Shown here: one piece after another, positions 27,437 through 36,249 of the stretch | How positions within the stretch are numbered: the stretch's first letter is position 1 | Layout of the letters: each line of letters starts with the position of its first letter | Source of the DNA: Beijerinckia mobilis | Lineage (GTDB): Bacteria; Pseudomonadota; Alphaproteobacteria; Rhizobiales; Beijerinckiaceae | Reading direction: 5' to 3' | NCBI RefSeq assembly: GCF_000745425.1 | Contig: NZ_JQJH01000002.1 | Span: 248,001 to 312,000, forward strand | Length of the DNA stretch: 64,000 nucleotides | Notes under the pieces: generated by a model | What the model saw: only the letters and a program-made list of their open reading frames with translations | Database searches by the model: none | What the model was told of the DNA's origin: nothing | Made by a program: the position numbers and the translations under genes

Positions 27437-29413
27437 ATGAATCCTCTTCGGACAGGCGGAGAAATATCGGTCAAGATGGGTTTGCCGCCGAAAGCCGCTT
27501 CTCCCGCGATCTCTTCATCTCCCGCCATGGCCTCCATGGATGGCACGCCCATGCGTTGGAGCGTGCCCGCCTATGTGCGCAGGATCGTGCGGCGCTACGA
27601 ACTGGGACTCATTTGTCTCGGACTCCTCGCCGGGCAGATCGCCGGTGTTCTCGTCGCCGGCATTATCAGTCTCGCCAATTGGATGCATATGTTTCTCTAT
27701 GGGATTGCTTTCGAATCCCATCTGAGCAGCCTGACGCGGCTTGGCCATCCCTGGCAGGCGCTTATTCCCGGCGTAGGGGGGCTTCTCTTAGGTATCAGCG
27801 GCCATTTTCTGCAGAAATGGCGGCGTGAACGGCCGGTGGATCCGATCGAGGCCAATGCTTTGTGCGGTGGCCGGATGTCGCTACGTGATTCCGTGCTCAT
27901 CACCGGCCAGACCCTCCTCTCCAACGGGACTGGCGGTTCGGTCGGCCTTGAGGCTTCCTATACCCAATTCGGCTCGGGTTTCGCCTCCTGGCTCGGCCAG
28001 GCTTTTCGTCTGCGGCGCAGCGATCTGCGCACCCTCGTCGGTTGCGGTTCTGCGGGCGCCATAGCCGCCGCCTTCGGCGCGCCCCTGACCGGCGCCTTCT
28101 ATGCCTTTGAGCTCATCCTTGGTTCCTATACGCCTTTTGGTCTTGCCCCGATCGGTGCGGCGGCGGTCGGCGGCGCGCTCGCCGGGAGGGCATTGGGGAC
28201 AGGCGGCGATTTCGTCGGCAAAGGACCGGATATAGCCCTGTCTCATGGCGATATGGCTCTGCTTCTGGTGCTTGGCCTTGCCTGTGGCCTGTTCGGCATT
28301 GTCGTGATGCGCGCCGTGACCGCGATGGAGACGATCTTTCGCCGGAGCCGGGTGCCGGCCGCGATGCGTCCGGCAATCGGCGGTTGCGTGCTTGGTGCTC
28401 TGGCGCTCATCACGCCGCATGTGCTTGCCTCGGGCCATGGCGCGCTTGCCACTTTGTTCGCTGAAAGCGATGTCACGCTGACCTTTCTTATTGGCGTCCT
28501 TTTGCTCAAGGCCATAGCTTCGGCGGTTTCGATTGGTTCCGGCTTTCGCGGCGGCCTGTTCTTCGCCTCGCTCTATCTCGGCGGTCTGCTCGGGCGCATC
28601 TTCGTGGTTCTGGTCGGCTGGATCGACCCGGCGCTGGCGCCCGATGCCTGGATCGCGACTGTCGTCGGCATGGCCGCCACGGCTGTGGCGATCGTCGGCG
28701 GCCCGATGACCATGACCTTTCTGGCGCTGGAAGCGACAAGCGATCTGCCGCTCGCCATCGAGATGTTGGCCGTGGCGACCATCGTCTCGGTGATGGTGCG
28801 GCGGATGTTCGGTTATTCCTTCGCGACCTGGCGCTTGCACCTGCGCGGTGAATCGATCCGCAGCGCCCAGGATGTCGGCTGGATGCGGGATCTGACGGTC
28901 GGCAAGCTCATGTATACGGATGTGCCGGTCGTTTGCTCCGATCTTTCCATCGCCGCTTTCAGGGAGAAATTTCCGCTGGGCTCGTTGCAATGGGTTCTCG
29001 CCGCTGATCCGCAGGGACATTATGCCGGAATCATTTCCGTGACCGAGGCCTATCTCGCGGCGTTGCCGGATTATCCGGCCGGGAAGGGAACGGTCCAAGG
29101 CGAGGTGGTCAAAGAGAAATCTCTCCAAGAGGAAGCGGTTTCTGGCCGAGAGGCGATGCCTGCTCTGGGCGAAGCGCGCGTCAGCAGGATCCTGCGCCAG
29201 AAGGAATCCATGCTCCTGCCAGACATGAATGTCAAAATGGCGGCTTATGTTTTCGAGCGCAGTGAATGCGAGGCGCTTGCCGTGGTGGCCGACGAGCAGG
29301 ACAGGCATATCATCGGGCTCTTGACGGAATCGCGGGTCTTGCGGCGTTATACGGAAGAACTCGACAAAGTGCGCCGCGACCTTTCAGGAGAAAATTGGCT
29401 GCCCGAAAAATGA
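27437..29413 (+). CDS. ClC-family chloride channel/antiporter with CBS pair
   Basis: This is a ClC-type anion channel or Cl-/H+ antiporter of about 658 residues. The membrane core (about 45-430) has the family layout. The selectivity region reads GTGGSVGLEAS, keeping the gating glutamate but replacing the usual Gly-Pro after it with Ala-Ser. A GSGFRGGLFFASLYLGG segment near 360-376 matches the second anion-coordinating region. Two CBS domains follow (about 475-530 and 575-640), separated by a Lys/Glu-rich linker. Starts at 27419 (GTG), 27437 (ATG) and 27476 (ATG) are all possible; none has a strong ribosome binding site. Confidence 0.85.
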   Translation: MNPLRTGGEISVKMGLPPKAASPAISSSPAMASMDGTPMRWSVPAYVRRIVRRYELGLICLGLLAGQIAGVLVAGIISLANWMHMFLYGIAFESHLSSLTRLGHPWQALIPGVGGLLLGISGHFLQKWRRERPVDPIEANALCGGRMSLRDSVLITGQTLLSNGTGGSVGLEASYTQFGSGFASWLGQAFRLRRSDLRTLVGCGSAGAIAAAFGAPLTGAFYAFELILGSYTPFGLAPIGAAAVGGALAGRALGTGGDFVGKGPDIALSHGDMALLLVLGLACGLFGIVVMRAVTAMETIFRRSRVPAAMRPAIGGCVLGALALITPHVLASGHGALATLFAESDVTLTFLIGVLLLKAIASAVSIGSGFRGGLFFASLYLGGLLGRIFVVLVGWIDPALAPDAWIATVVGMAATAVAIVGGPMTMTFLALEATSDLPLAIEMLAVATIVSVMVRRMFGYSFATWRLHLRGESIRSAQDVGWMRDLTVGKLMYTDVPVVCSDLSIAAFREKFPLGSLQWVLAADPQGHYAGIISVTEAYLAALPDYPAGKGTVQGEVVKEKSLQEEAVSGREAMPALGEARVSRILRQKESMLLPDMNVKMAAYVFERSECEALAVVADEQDRHIIGLLTESRVLRRYTEELDKVRRDLSGENWLPEK

Positions 29414-29452
29414 ACGGGTTTAAGGAATGCCGGGCAAACAGAGGGAGGAAGC

Positions 29453-30247
29453 ATGGGCTATGGAATAGCGCTTCTGATCATCGGGCTTGCCGGTCTTGGC
29501 GGGGCTGCCCTCGCATTTCTTGTTCAGATACGTGTCGAGGTCGCCTTTCGCCGCCGCCATCATGATGTCGGTTCCACCATGTACCTGCAACTCGGCGTCG
29601 TATTTGCCGTTCTGCTCGCTTTCGTGTTCAGCGAGGTCTGGAGCGAATATAATGGAGCCGCCGAAGCGGTTGCTCTCGAGCAGCACTCCTTGCATGTCAT
29701 CACTGTGCTGGCCGGAACCCTTCCACCGCCCGAGGCCGAGGCAATTCTCGCCGCGCAGATCGCCTACATGGAGAGCGTCATTCAAAAGGAATGGCCCTCG
29801 ATGGCGAGGGAACGGAACGGCGATCGCGAGACGAGCGCGCGGCTCGATCGACTGGTGCGGCAGACTGTAACGGCGAAACTCGGCGATCCCGACGCCGCCG
29901 ATACCAAATATCGTATCCTCACAGCGTTGCAGAATGCACAAACCGATCGGGGGACGCGGATCTTCCAGGCGAGTTTCGGCGTGCCGCGCCAGCTTTGGAC
30001 GCTGCTGATTGTTTTCACCCTCGTGCTGGTGATCTTCACAGCCCTATCGCAGATCGACGACATGGTCACGGCAATGCTGATGACGGCGTGTTTCACTCTG
30101 GGATTGACCAGCATTCTGGTTCTGGTGCGCCTGCTTGATTTTCCTTTCGAGGGGCCGCTTGCCCTGCCTTCATCGGAATTCCAGCATATACTTGGCGAGG
30201 CCCGGACCGCCTTGGAGCAAGTGCGCGCGGCACAGGCGGGGCCGTGA
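29453..30247 (+). CDS. DUF4239 membrane protein
   Basis: This 264-residue protein has a hydrophobic segment at about 3-25, another at about 45-60 and a pair near 182-225. This pattern, with the soluble helical middle (about 70-175), matches DUF4239, a family of unknown function sometimes described as bestrophin-like. It lies 39 bp after the ClC gene with a GGGAGGAAG ribosome binding site, so the two are probably co-transcribed. A link to ion transport is inferred only from the pairing. Confidence 0.78.
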   Translation: MGYGIALLIIGLAGLGGAALAFLVQIRVEVAFRRRHHDVGSTMYLQLGVVFAVLLAFVFSEVWSEYNGAAEAVALEQHSLHVITVLAGTLPPPEAEAILAAQIAYMESVIQKEWPSMARERNGDRETSARLDRLVRQTVTAKLGDPDAADTKYRILTALQNAQTDRGTRIFQASFGVPRQLWTLLIVFTLVLVIFTALSQIDDMVTAMLMTACFTLGLTSILVLVRLLDFPFEGPLALPSSEFQHILGEARTALEQVRAAQAGP

Positions 30248-30374
30248 AGCAGCGCACGGTCTTTGAACACATGAATGACCCTGTTGTTTTTGTAAATGCA
30301 TCAGATCCGATGGAGGCATCCATGTTTCTGCTGGCGTATCCGTCGAGGGAAACATTCGCTGAAAGGGCCGTGCC

Positions 30375-30806
30375 GTGACAGATTCCGATCTCACCCGTTT
30401 CGTCACCGCCCAGAACGAGGTTCTCGATGACGTCGAAGCGGAACTCGCTGCCGGTCACAAGCGCAGCCACTGGATGTGGTTCGTGTTTCCGCAGCTGGCG
30501 GGCCTTGGCCGCTCGCCGACGGCGCAACATTTTGCGATTCTCGATCTCGATGAGGCCCGCCGCTATCTCGCCGATCCTGTCCTGGGGCCGCGCCTGCTCC
30601 GCCATGTGCGCTTGATACTGGAACACAAGGACAAATCCGCCCATGCAATCCTCGGCACGCCCGACGATCTGAAATTCCACTCCTGTCTCACATTGTTTCA
30701 AAGGGCTGCAATGAATGACGATGAGGCGCGGATCTTCGACGACGCGCTCGGTCAGTTTTATGGCGGAAAACCCGATCCTCATACGCTGGCTCTGCTTGGC
30801 GTTTGA
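30375..30806 (+). CDS. DUF1810 family protein
   Basis: This 143-residue cytoplasmic protein of the DUF1810 family has the typical N-terminal LTRFVTAQNEV and SHWMWFVFPQLAGLGRS segments and the KFHSCLTLF motif. Members occur in bacteria and plants, and their role in calcium or nucleotide-related processes is not settled. The start is a GTG at 30375, which gives the normal family N-terminus. It stands alone between the DUF4239 gene and the phosphatase gene. Confidence 0.85.
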   Translation: MTDSDLTRFVTAQNEVLDDVEAELAAGHKRSHWMWFVFPQLAGLGRSPTAQHFAILDLDEARRYLADPVLGPRLLRHVRLILEHKDKSAHAILGTPDDLKFHSCLTLFQRAAMNDDEARIFDDALGQFYGGKPDPHTLALLGV

Positions 30807-30968
30807 GGCTTGCTCGTTGAGACCTGGAATGATGTGCCGAAAGGCGCAGCGGTTTCAACCTTGATCAAGTCATGCTGAAGATGACACAATCCGGTGCCGC
30901 GGAGGCGGCTTGATATCATCCGGTCCTGTCGTCTTGCGAATAGGCTCTGTTCGTTGGGAGGCATACGC

Positions 30969-32039
30969 ATGGAGCCGTTCATGAACCGACGACTTGCTGT
31001 GGCACAAATCGTCCGCCTGATGGCGTTCGGAGCTTTGCTGGTTGCGCTTTACGCACAAGCATTTGCTGCCGCGGATCCACTCCCCTCGTGGAATGACGGT
31101 CAAGCCAGGAAGGCCATCATCGCATTCGTGACGGAGACCACCGACGAGACCGGCTCGAAATATGTTCCACCGGCCGAACGCATAGCAGTCTTCGATAATG
31201 ACGGCACTCTATGGCCTGAAAATCCGGTCCCGTTCCAACTAGCCTATGCTTTGGACATGCTGCGGCAAATGGCCGAACAAAAGCCGGAACTAGGCAAGGA
31301 CGTGATGGTTCAGGCGGCCTTGTCGGGCGATTTTGCCAAGCTTCTCGAAGGCCCCCACCATGATGGCTTGCTCCACATCATAGCGCTGACTCATGCCGGG
31401 ATGACAACCGACGCATTCAATGCGGATGTGGAAAAATGGCTCGCCACCGCCCGTCATCCCCGCTATGGCAAGCCTTATGACCAACTCACCTATCAGCCGA
31501 TGCAGGAAGTGCTCAGCTATCTTCGCGCTAATGGATTCAAGACCTTCATCGTTTCCGGCGGTGGTGTCGATTTCATGCGCGTCTGGAGCGAGCGGGTTTA
31601 TGGTATCCCGCCTGAGCAGGTCGTGGGATCGGCGGGCCGCGTGAAATACGCGCTTACGCCAAGCGGGCCGGAGCTTGTCAAAACGCTGGATTACCTCTTT
31701 GTCGATGACAAGGACGGCAAGCCTGCCGGTATCCATGAATTCATTGGACTCCGCCCTATCATGGCTTTCGGTAACAGCGATGGCGACAAGGCAATGTTGG
31801 AATATACCACAATCGCAAACCCCCGGCCGAGCCTTGGTGTCATCATTCACCACACCGATGCGGAACGTGAATATGCTTATGATGCCCACACCAAAAGCAG
31901 CGGCAAGCTCGTGGAAGCGCTCCAGGACGCCCCTGGCCGCGGCTGGATCGTGGTGGACATGAAATCTGACTGGAAGCGTGTCTTCCCGTTTGAGACGGAA
32001 GCGGGCATCGAGGCAGGAAAGTCCGCCGCGCCGAGATGA
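30969..32039 (+). CDS. Periplasmic HAD-superfamily phosphatase
   Basis: This is a 356-residue HAD hydrolase with a signal peptide (hydrophobic at about 15-33). The catalytic motif I is VFDNDGTLW with nucleophile Asp76; motif II Ser is in FIVSGGG; motif IV is GNSDGDK. It resembles phosphoserine-phosphatase-like HADs exported to the periplasm. The true substrate is unknown. The ATG at 30969 has a GGGAGG ribosome binding site and produces the signal peptide directly. The gene is followed by a cluster of inverted repeats and then the convergent carbonic anhydrase gene. Confidence 0.82.
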   Translation: MEPFMNRRLAVAQIVRLMAFGALLVALYAQAFAAADPLPSWNDGQARKAIIAFVTETTDETGSKYVPPAERIAVFDNDGTLWPENPVPFQLAYALDMLRQMAEQKPELGKDVMVQAALSGDFAKLLEGPHHDGLLHIIALTHAGMTTDAFNADVEKWLATARHPRYGKPYDQLTYQPMQEVLSYLRANGFKTFIVSGGGVDFMRVWSERVYGIPPEQVVGSAGRVKYALTPSGPELVKTLDYLFVDDKDGKPAGIHEFIGLRPIMAFGNSDGDKAMLEYTTIANPRPSLGVIIHHTDAEREYAYDAHTKSSGKLVEALQDAPGRGWIVVDMKSDWKRVFPFETEAGIEAGKSAAPR

Positions 32040-32115
32040 GGGTTGATGCGAACCCTGGCTGGTGCGGGCTTCGCAAACCGTGCCCAGTTCCTATGAAACA
32101 AGCCTCAATCAATCA

Positions 32116-32248
32116 GGTCTCAATGAGAGAGAAGCTCATTGAGACCCGGAGCGTTTCGGATATATCCGAAACGCTCCGCTCGGAAAAATCAGAGCATTTT
32201 CAACTTATTTGACTCGTGTAGCGATTCAATCCGGGCCGAAAATGCTCT
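32116..32248. repeat. Cluster of three inverted repeats between convergent genes
   Basis: Three perfect inverted repeats stand in a row: GGTCTCAATGAG arms (32116-32146), a 32-bp perfect palindrome built on GGAGCGTTTCGGATA (32147-32178), and AGAGCATTTTC arms around a 36-nt loop (32191-32248). The second and third types recur near 26.0 kb and the GTCTCAATGAGA motif recurs near 60.85 kb. They lie between convergent genes and could act as bidirectional terminators, but no T tracts are seen. Confidence 0.75.
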
Positions 32249-32272
32249 AGGGCGCTGGTTCGGGCTTTGCCG

Positions 32273-32998
32273 TCAGCTCACGATATGGCGTCCGGACGCG
32301 CGCTGAAAGGCGGGGATCTCGGCGGAATAATCCGCGAGTTCCAGGGTCTCGAAGGGAACGAAGGCGTTTCCGTCGTAAACCTTGAGAGTCGCATGCGCAT
32401 TGTCATAGACCCAGCCGTGTAATTGCAGGCAGGCGCCGCGTTCATCCGAGCGGCGCATTTGCGCGGCGACGGCCGGAATGGTGCGCAGATGATCGATCTG
32501 CGCCAGGACATTTTCCTCGATGACACGGTCGATCAGCGCATCCTTCGTGTGATGATCGCAACCGCAGGCAACCTTGCGCGCCGTATCGGCATGTTTGAGC
32601 CAGGCGGTCACCGAAGGCAATCCGGCAAGAAGCGTCGGATCGACTACGGCTTTCATCGCGCCGCAATCCGCATGGCCGCAGACGATGATATTGCGGACAC
32701 CCAGCCCATCCACCGCATATTCGATGGTAGCGATTTCACCCGACACGGACTGACCATAGGGCGGGATGATATTGCCGGCATTGCGTTGGACAAAAACCTC
32801 GCCGGGATCGAAACCAAACAGCCGCTCCGGAAGAATGCGGGAATCGGAACAGGTGATCAGCATTGTATGCGGCTTGTTGCCGACCCGAAAAACCTCCGGA
32901 TTTTCGGCGAAATCGCCTTGCCGGTGCTGTATGAAGGCATCGAAAATGGAATCGATCGGATTGCGGGTGGAAGCAGGAGAATAAGTCTTGCTCATCAT
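32273..32998 (-). CDS. Beta-class carbonic anhydrase
   Basis: This is a zinc enzyme interconverting CO2 and bicarbonate, 241 residues. Zinc ligands and the catalytic dyad are visible as CSDSR (Cys50, Asp52, Arg54) and CGHADCGAMK (His109, Cys112). The start could be either of two consecutive ATG codons. There is no signal peptide, so it is cytoplasmic and probably supplies bicarbonate for carboxylases. It is transcribed alone, converging on the phosphatase gene. Confidence 0.92.
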   Translation of the reverse strand: MMSKTYSPASTRNPIDSIFDAFIQHRQGDFAENPEVFRVGNKPHTMLITCSDSRILPERLFGFDPGEVFVQRNAGNIIPPYGQSVSGEIATIEYAVDGLGVRNIIVCGHADCGAMKAVVDPTLLAGLPSVTAWLKHADTARKVACGCDHHTKDALIDRVIEENVLAQIDHLRTIPAVAAQMRRSDERGACLQLHGWVYDNAHATLKVYDGNAFVPFETLELADYSAEIPAFQRASGRHIVS

Positions 32999-33215
32999 AG
33001 GCTTTCGGACATCGCGTAAAGCGCACGGACAGGACGCGCGGCGGGGGAGAGCCTGCGGTCTTGCGGCGCTGATTGATGGAAAAAGGTGCCTTTACGCCAT
33101 TGGGGCGTGAGGAGGCGTTTGCACGGCGGCTGACCGGCTGTGACGGGCGCAGGCGGCTCCTGATCTCTTTGGAAGGACGGGATCAGATGCTCACGCTATC
33201 GTCTTCATGCGGGAA

Positions 33216-33848
33216 TCAGCCCTTCAAAGGCACAAAAGTGGGAGGCCGCAAGGGCGGCGCCGCATTGGCGAGCGGCAGGATCCTATGGGAAGCGGGCAAG
33301 CCCCAGCCACGACGCCAGTCGAAGAGGGGACAGAAAAAAGCATCACCGCCCATGCAGGGAAAGGCTGAAGACGAATCGTCGAGATCGCCCGGATTATCCT
33401 CCGCGACGATATTTTCCCCAAGAGAATTGGCAGAAGGATTGCCCCGTGGGTCGGGCAGTTCCGGGAATTCGTCGTCGGCATCGTCCGCTGCCGCGCTCAT
33501 GCGCGCTTCGCCGGATTGTGTCACTGCGCTGGCGGAAAGGCTGGAAGGATCGTCGAGACGAATCCTGTCGGCGAGCCGGAATGACACGGCGGATTTTCCG
33601 GCGACGGTTTCCCGTGTGTTCCGTTGCGCCTTCATGCCGGAGGCCGTGTCCGGCGCTGCCGCGAGCCTCATGGGCTGTTTCGTTCGATAAAGGGATGCAG
33701 CCGATGGGGCCGTCACGCCGGGCAGAAATGAAAGGACGGCGAGAAGGATTGCAAGCAGGAAAAACATCCTCTGCCGCTGCGGAAAGCAACCGTGCCACGC
33801 CGGTGAAGGCATGGGATTTGGGCGGAGGGAGGAACGCGCCGGAAACAC
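33216..33848 (-). CDS. Hypothetical secreted protein
   Basis: This 210-residue frame has a convincing export signal when read from an internal ATG at 33767 (hydrophobic FFLLAILLAVLSFLPG, then an SAAS-type cleavage site). The mature part is Ser/Ala/Asp-rich, mostly disordered in appearance, with a short Cys-containing segment (PCMGGDAFFCPLFDW) near 163-177 that could form a disulfide. No family is recognised. The opposite strand carries an overlapping open frame of similar length, but it has no signal or domain features. It is upstream of the carbonic anhydrase gene on the same strand, 217 bp away. Confidence 0.45.
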   Translation of the reverse strand: MFPARSSLRPNPMPSPAWHGCFPQRQRMFFLLAILLAVLSFLPGVTAPSAASLYRTKQPMRLAAAPDTASGMKAQRNTRETVAGKSAVSFRLADRIRLDDPSSLSASAVTQSGEARMSAAADDADDEFPELPDPRGNPSANSLGENIVAEDNPGDLDDSSSAFPCMGGDAFFCPLFDWRRGWGLPASHRILPLANAAPPLRPPTFVPLKG

Positions 33849-34283
33849 GGTCAGGTCAATTCTTCCACTTGCAATAACATTCGCACTTTACATGCACAAA
33901 ACTGAAAGAGGCGGGTGCCTTGCGGCTCGATGCATCGTCGGAATTATCTTAAACGATAGAATGCACCACGCATGTTTCGCATCTTTGCGAGACGCTAACC
34001 TCTACAAGTGTATCCATGCCCGATGAATGCGGCAAGAGCGCGGCCGTGGTTTTATGCGTCGGATTTTCACTGTCGGACTGATTTTCCGGAATGATCGTGG
34101 CTATCGCCGGCTCTCCACTATTAGAATATCCTATATTAGAAACGGATCATGCGCTTCGGGTGGGGGCGAGGAGGCGATTGCGGACAGGTGCCGCATCCGC
34201 TTGCGGCTCCTAAGAGGTTCATGACCTCCATAATGGCGGACCCGGACGATTCGGGAGCCGGCCGGATTGAAAGAGGAAGACCT
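33849..34283. other. Promoter region of panB
   Basis: No gene is seen. The right part is AT-rich and has an imperfect direct repeat (TATTAGAATATCC, TATATTAGAAA) at about 34120-34142, a likely place for the panB promoter. Confidence 0.35.
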
Positions 34284-35099
34284 ATGGAAGGCAAGGCGAC
34301 GCGTTTTTGGGACATGAAGAGACGCGGTGAGCCGATCGCCATGCTCACGGCCTATGATGCCCCGACGGCGCGGGCGCAGGCGGCGGCGGGCGTCGACATT
34401 CTTCTCGTCGGAGACAGCGTCGGCACCAATATGCTCGGCTATGCGAGCGAGCGCGAGGTCACTTTGGCGGATATGGCACATCATGTCGCCGCCGTGCGCA
34501 GAGGGGCTCCGGAATCCTACATTATCGGTGATCTGCCCTTTGCGACCTATGAGACTCCGGCGGAGGCCGTCGCCAATGCGCGGACATTGCTGAATGCTGG
34601 CGCCGATATGGTGAAATTCGAGGGCGACCGCCCGGCCATTGTCGCGGCCCTCGCCGATGCGGATATTGCGGTTTGCGGCCATCTGGGCCTCGAGCCGCAG
34701 CACCATGCCGAGAAACGGCTGAAGAGCAAACAGGCGGGCGAGGCGCATCAGCTCGTCGAGGCGGCACTTGGTCTGGAAAAGGCCGGCGTTTCCATGCTGG
34801 TACTGGAACTGATCCCCGAGGAAGTGGCGCAGGCCGTGACGCAACGGCTCAAAGTGCCGACCATCGGCATTGGCGCGGGCCGGGCGACTGATGGCCAGGT
34901 TCTGGTGATCTGCGATGTTTTGGGTTTCACCAAGGCTGCTTTCCGGCACAACAAGCGCTACGCCGAGGTTGGCGAGAGCATGGAAGCCGCTGCCCGTGCC
35001 TATGTCGCCGATGTCCATGCCAGAGCTTTTCCGGCCGCGGCCAATGCCTTTTTCATGAGCCGGGAGGAATTGCCTGCGTTTCTGACTGAAGTGTCTTGA
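34284..35099 (+). CDS. panB: 3-methyl-2-oxobutanoate hydroxymethyltransferase
   Basis: PanB adds a hydroxymethyl group from methylene-tetrahydrofolate to 2-oxoisovalerate to give ketopantoate, the first committed step of pantothenate and CoA synthesis. The 271-residue (beta/alpha)8 protein shows MLTAYDAPTARAQAAAGVDILLVGDSVG, the GADMVKFEG segment and the ELIPEEVAQAVT motif with the catalytic Glu. The ATG at 34284 has an AGAGGAAG ribosome binding site; a longer in-frame extension is rejected because family members begin close to this point. panC is not adjacent. Confidence 0.94.
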   Translation: MEGKATRFWDMKRRGEPIAMLTAYDAPTARAQAAAGVDILLVGDSVGTNMLGYASEREVTLADMAHHVAAVRRGAPESYIIGDLPFATYETPAEAVANARTLLNAGADMVKFEGDRPAIVAALADADIAVCGHLGLEPQHHAEKRLKSKQAGEAHQLVEAALGLEKAGVSMLVLELIPEEVAQAVTQRLKVPTIGIGAGRATDGQVLVICDVLGFTKAAFRHNKRYAEVGESMEAAARAYVADVHARAFPAAANAFFMSREELPAFLTEVS

Positions 35100-35161
35100 C
35101 CTCCGATCCGGGCGCCTTCGGGTCTGGCTCAGGCCATTCGACCGTATTCACCAGAAAGGTG

Positions 35162-35206
35162 AGCATCGCCCGAGAGCGGAAGCGCCCGGTGTTTCCGGGC
35201 GATGCT
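35162..35206. repeat. Inverted repeat downstream of panB
   Basis: Arms of 11 bp (AGCATCGCCCG and complement) surround a 23-nt loop. It lies 63 bp after the panB stop and may contribute to transcript ending. Confidence 0.45.
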
Positions 35207-35263
35207 GCGGAATATTTCGCTTTGAGCGGAGGCTGGGCGCGCGCCGAAGGTCGTGAGCCCCGG

Positions 35264-35305
35264 ACAGGCTTGCCGCCGTGGATGGCCGCAAGCCTGTTCT
35301 TTTCT
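35264..35305. terminator. Probable bidirectional terminator between panB and yqeY
   Basis: Arms ACAGGCTTGC and GCAAGCCTGT (35264-35273, 35288-35297) are followed by TCTTTTCTC on the plus strand. The two flanking genes converge here, and the hairpin would end the panB transcript; its right edge touches the yqeY stop. Confidence 0.6.
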
Positions 35306-35754
35306 CACGCGCCGAGTTTGCCTTTGACGATGCCAGACGCCTTGGCGAAATCCATGCGGCCCGCGAATTTTGCCTTGAGCGCTGCAACGACCTTGCCCAT
35401 GTCCTTGATCGATGCCGCGCCCGTCTCGGCAAGAGCGGCGGAAACCGCCGCTTCGACTTCCTCTTCGCTCAGAGGTTGCGGCAGAAACCCCTGAATGACC
35501 GCTATTTCCGCGGCTTCCTGCGCGGCGAGTTCCGGTCGGCCGGCCTTTTCATAGATTTCTTTCGATTCCTGACGGCTCTTCACAAGCTTCTGCAACAAGG
35601 CGAGAATCTCGTCATCCGAGACTGTCTTGCCGGTGGTGCGGGCCTCGATATCCTTGTCCTTGAGCGCGGCGGTGATCATGCGGATCGTATCGACCCGGCA
35701 TTTGTCGCCGGCTTTCATGGCTTCCTTCAATTGGCTCGTGAATTGGTCACGCAT
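35305..35754 (-). CDS. GatB/YqeY domain protein
   Basis: This 149-residue YqeY-family protein is related to the tail domain of the GatB amidotransferase subunit. Typical segments are the N-terminal MRDQFTSQLKEAMKAGDK, SDDEILALLQKLVKSR near 45-60, and QGFLPQPLSEEEVEAAV near 88-104. The domain binds tRNA-like or tRNA-synthetase partners, but the role of the stand-alone protein is not established. In many bacteria it lies beside rpsU or dnaG; here it converges on panB. Confidence 0.88.
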   Translation of the reverse strand: MRDQFTSQLKEAMKAGDKCRVDTIRMITAALKDKDIEARTTGKTVSDDEILALLQKLVKSRQESKEIYEKAGRPELAAQEAAEIAVIQGFLPQPLSEEEVEAAVSAALAETGAASIKDMGKVVAALKAKFAGRMDFAKASGIVKGKLGA

Positions 35755-36222
35755 CGGCCTTGCCCTTTCGTTGCAACCGTTTCAATCTGGTCATGGGCGA
35801 CAGATAGAGCATTCCGGCGATGAGCGGGAGAGGTGCATGGGCCGCGAATGCGCGGGAAACGCATTGACGCAAGCGAATTGGCGCAAGCAGATTTCTTGAT
35901 GCAGTCTTGATGAAGCTGTTCCGAGGCCGGCCAGCATGCTGCTAAATACACATGAAACCGATGTAATTTTCTTAATTATTCAAAATAATATGTGAATTGT
36001 GGCAAATAAACATCCAATAGATGTGGAGTATATTTATTTACATTATTACGGAGTTTTAAAATTTGGTAAAAAGTCGCATGGTAAGAGAAGACCAGCCTAG
36101 AGTAAGTTATATGTTATAACCTCTCGCTGATCCCGTTCCCGTGATGACTTTCATCCTCGGCGTTCCCCCGGACGCGCTGACGGCGTGAGAGCGAACGTCT
36201 TCCGGATCGGAGGAGAAGAGCA
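35755..36222. other. AT-rich regulatory region before the cytochrome bd operon
   Basis: No gene is seen. The segment 35940-36120 is strikingly AT-rich and contains a perfect 15-bp inverted repeat (GTTATA-TGT-TATAAC, 36106-36120) that may be an operator. A canonical FNR box (TTGAT-N4-ATCAA) is not found. Confidence 0.5.
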
Positions 36223-36249
36223 ATGAATCGGAGTATGCGATGGTGTTAG
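36223..36249 (+). promoter_or_regulatory. Possible leader frame overlapping the cydA/cioA start
   Basis: An 8-codon frame (MNRSMRWC then TAG) starts 7 bases after a strong GGAGGAG at 36209-36215 and its end overlaps the oxidase start codon at 36240. It could couple or tune translation of the oxidase. It may be chance, because the oxidase has its own CGGAG site. Confidence 0.35.

Noticed and set aside
32116-32248. A CRISPR array or integron attachment site at the repeat cluster
   Set aside because: The elements are different inverted repeats, not regularly spaced direct repeats, and no cas or integrase gene is nearby.
33073-33690. A 205-codon plus-strand frame upstream of panB
   Set aside because: It overlaps the minus-strand frame that has a good signal peptide and has no recognisable feature itself; neither is certain.
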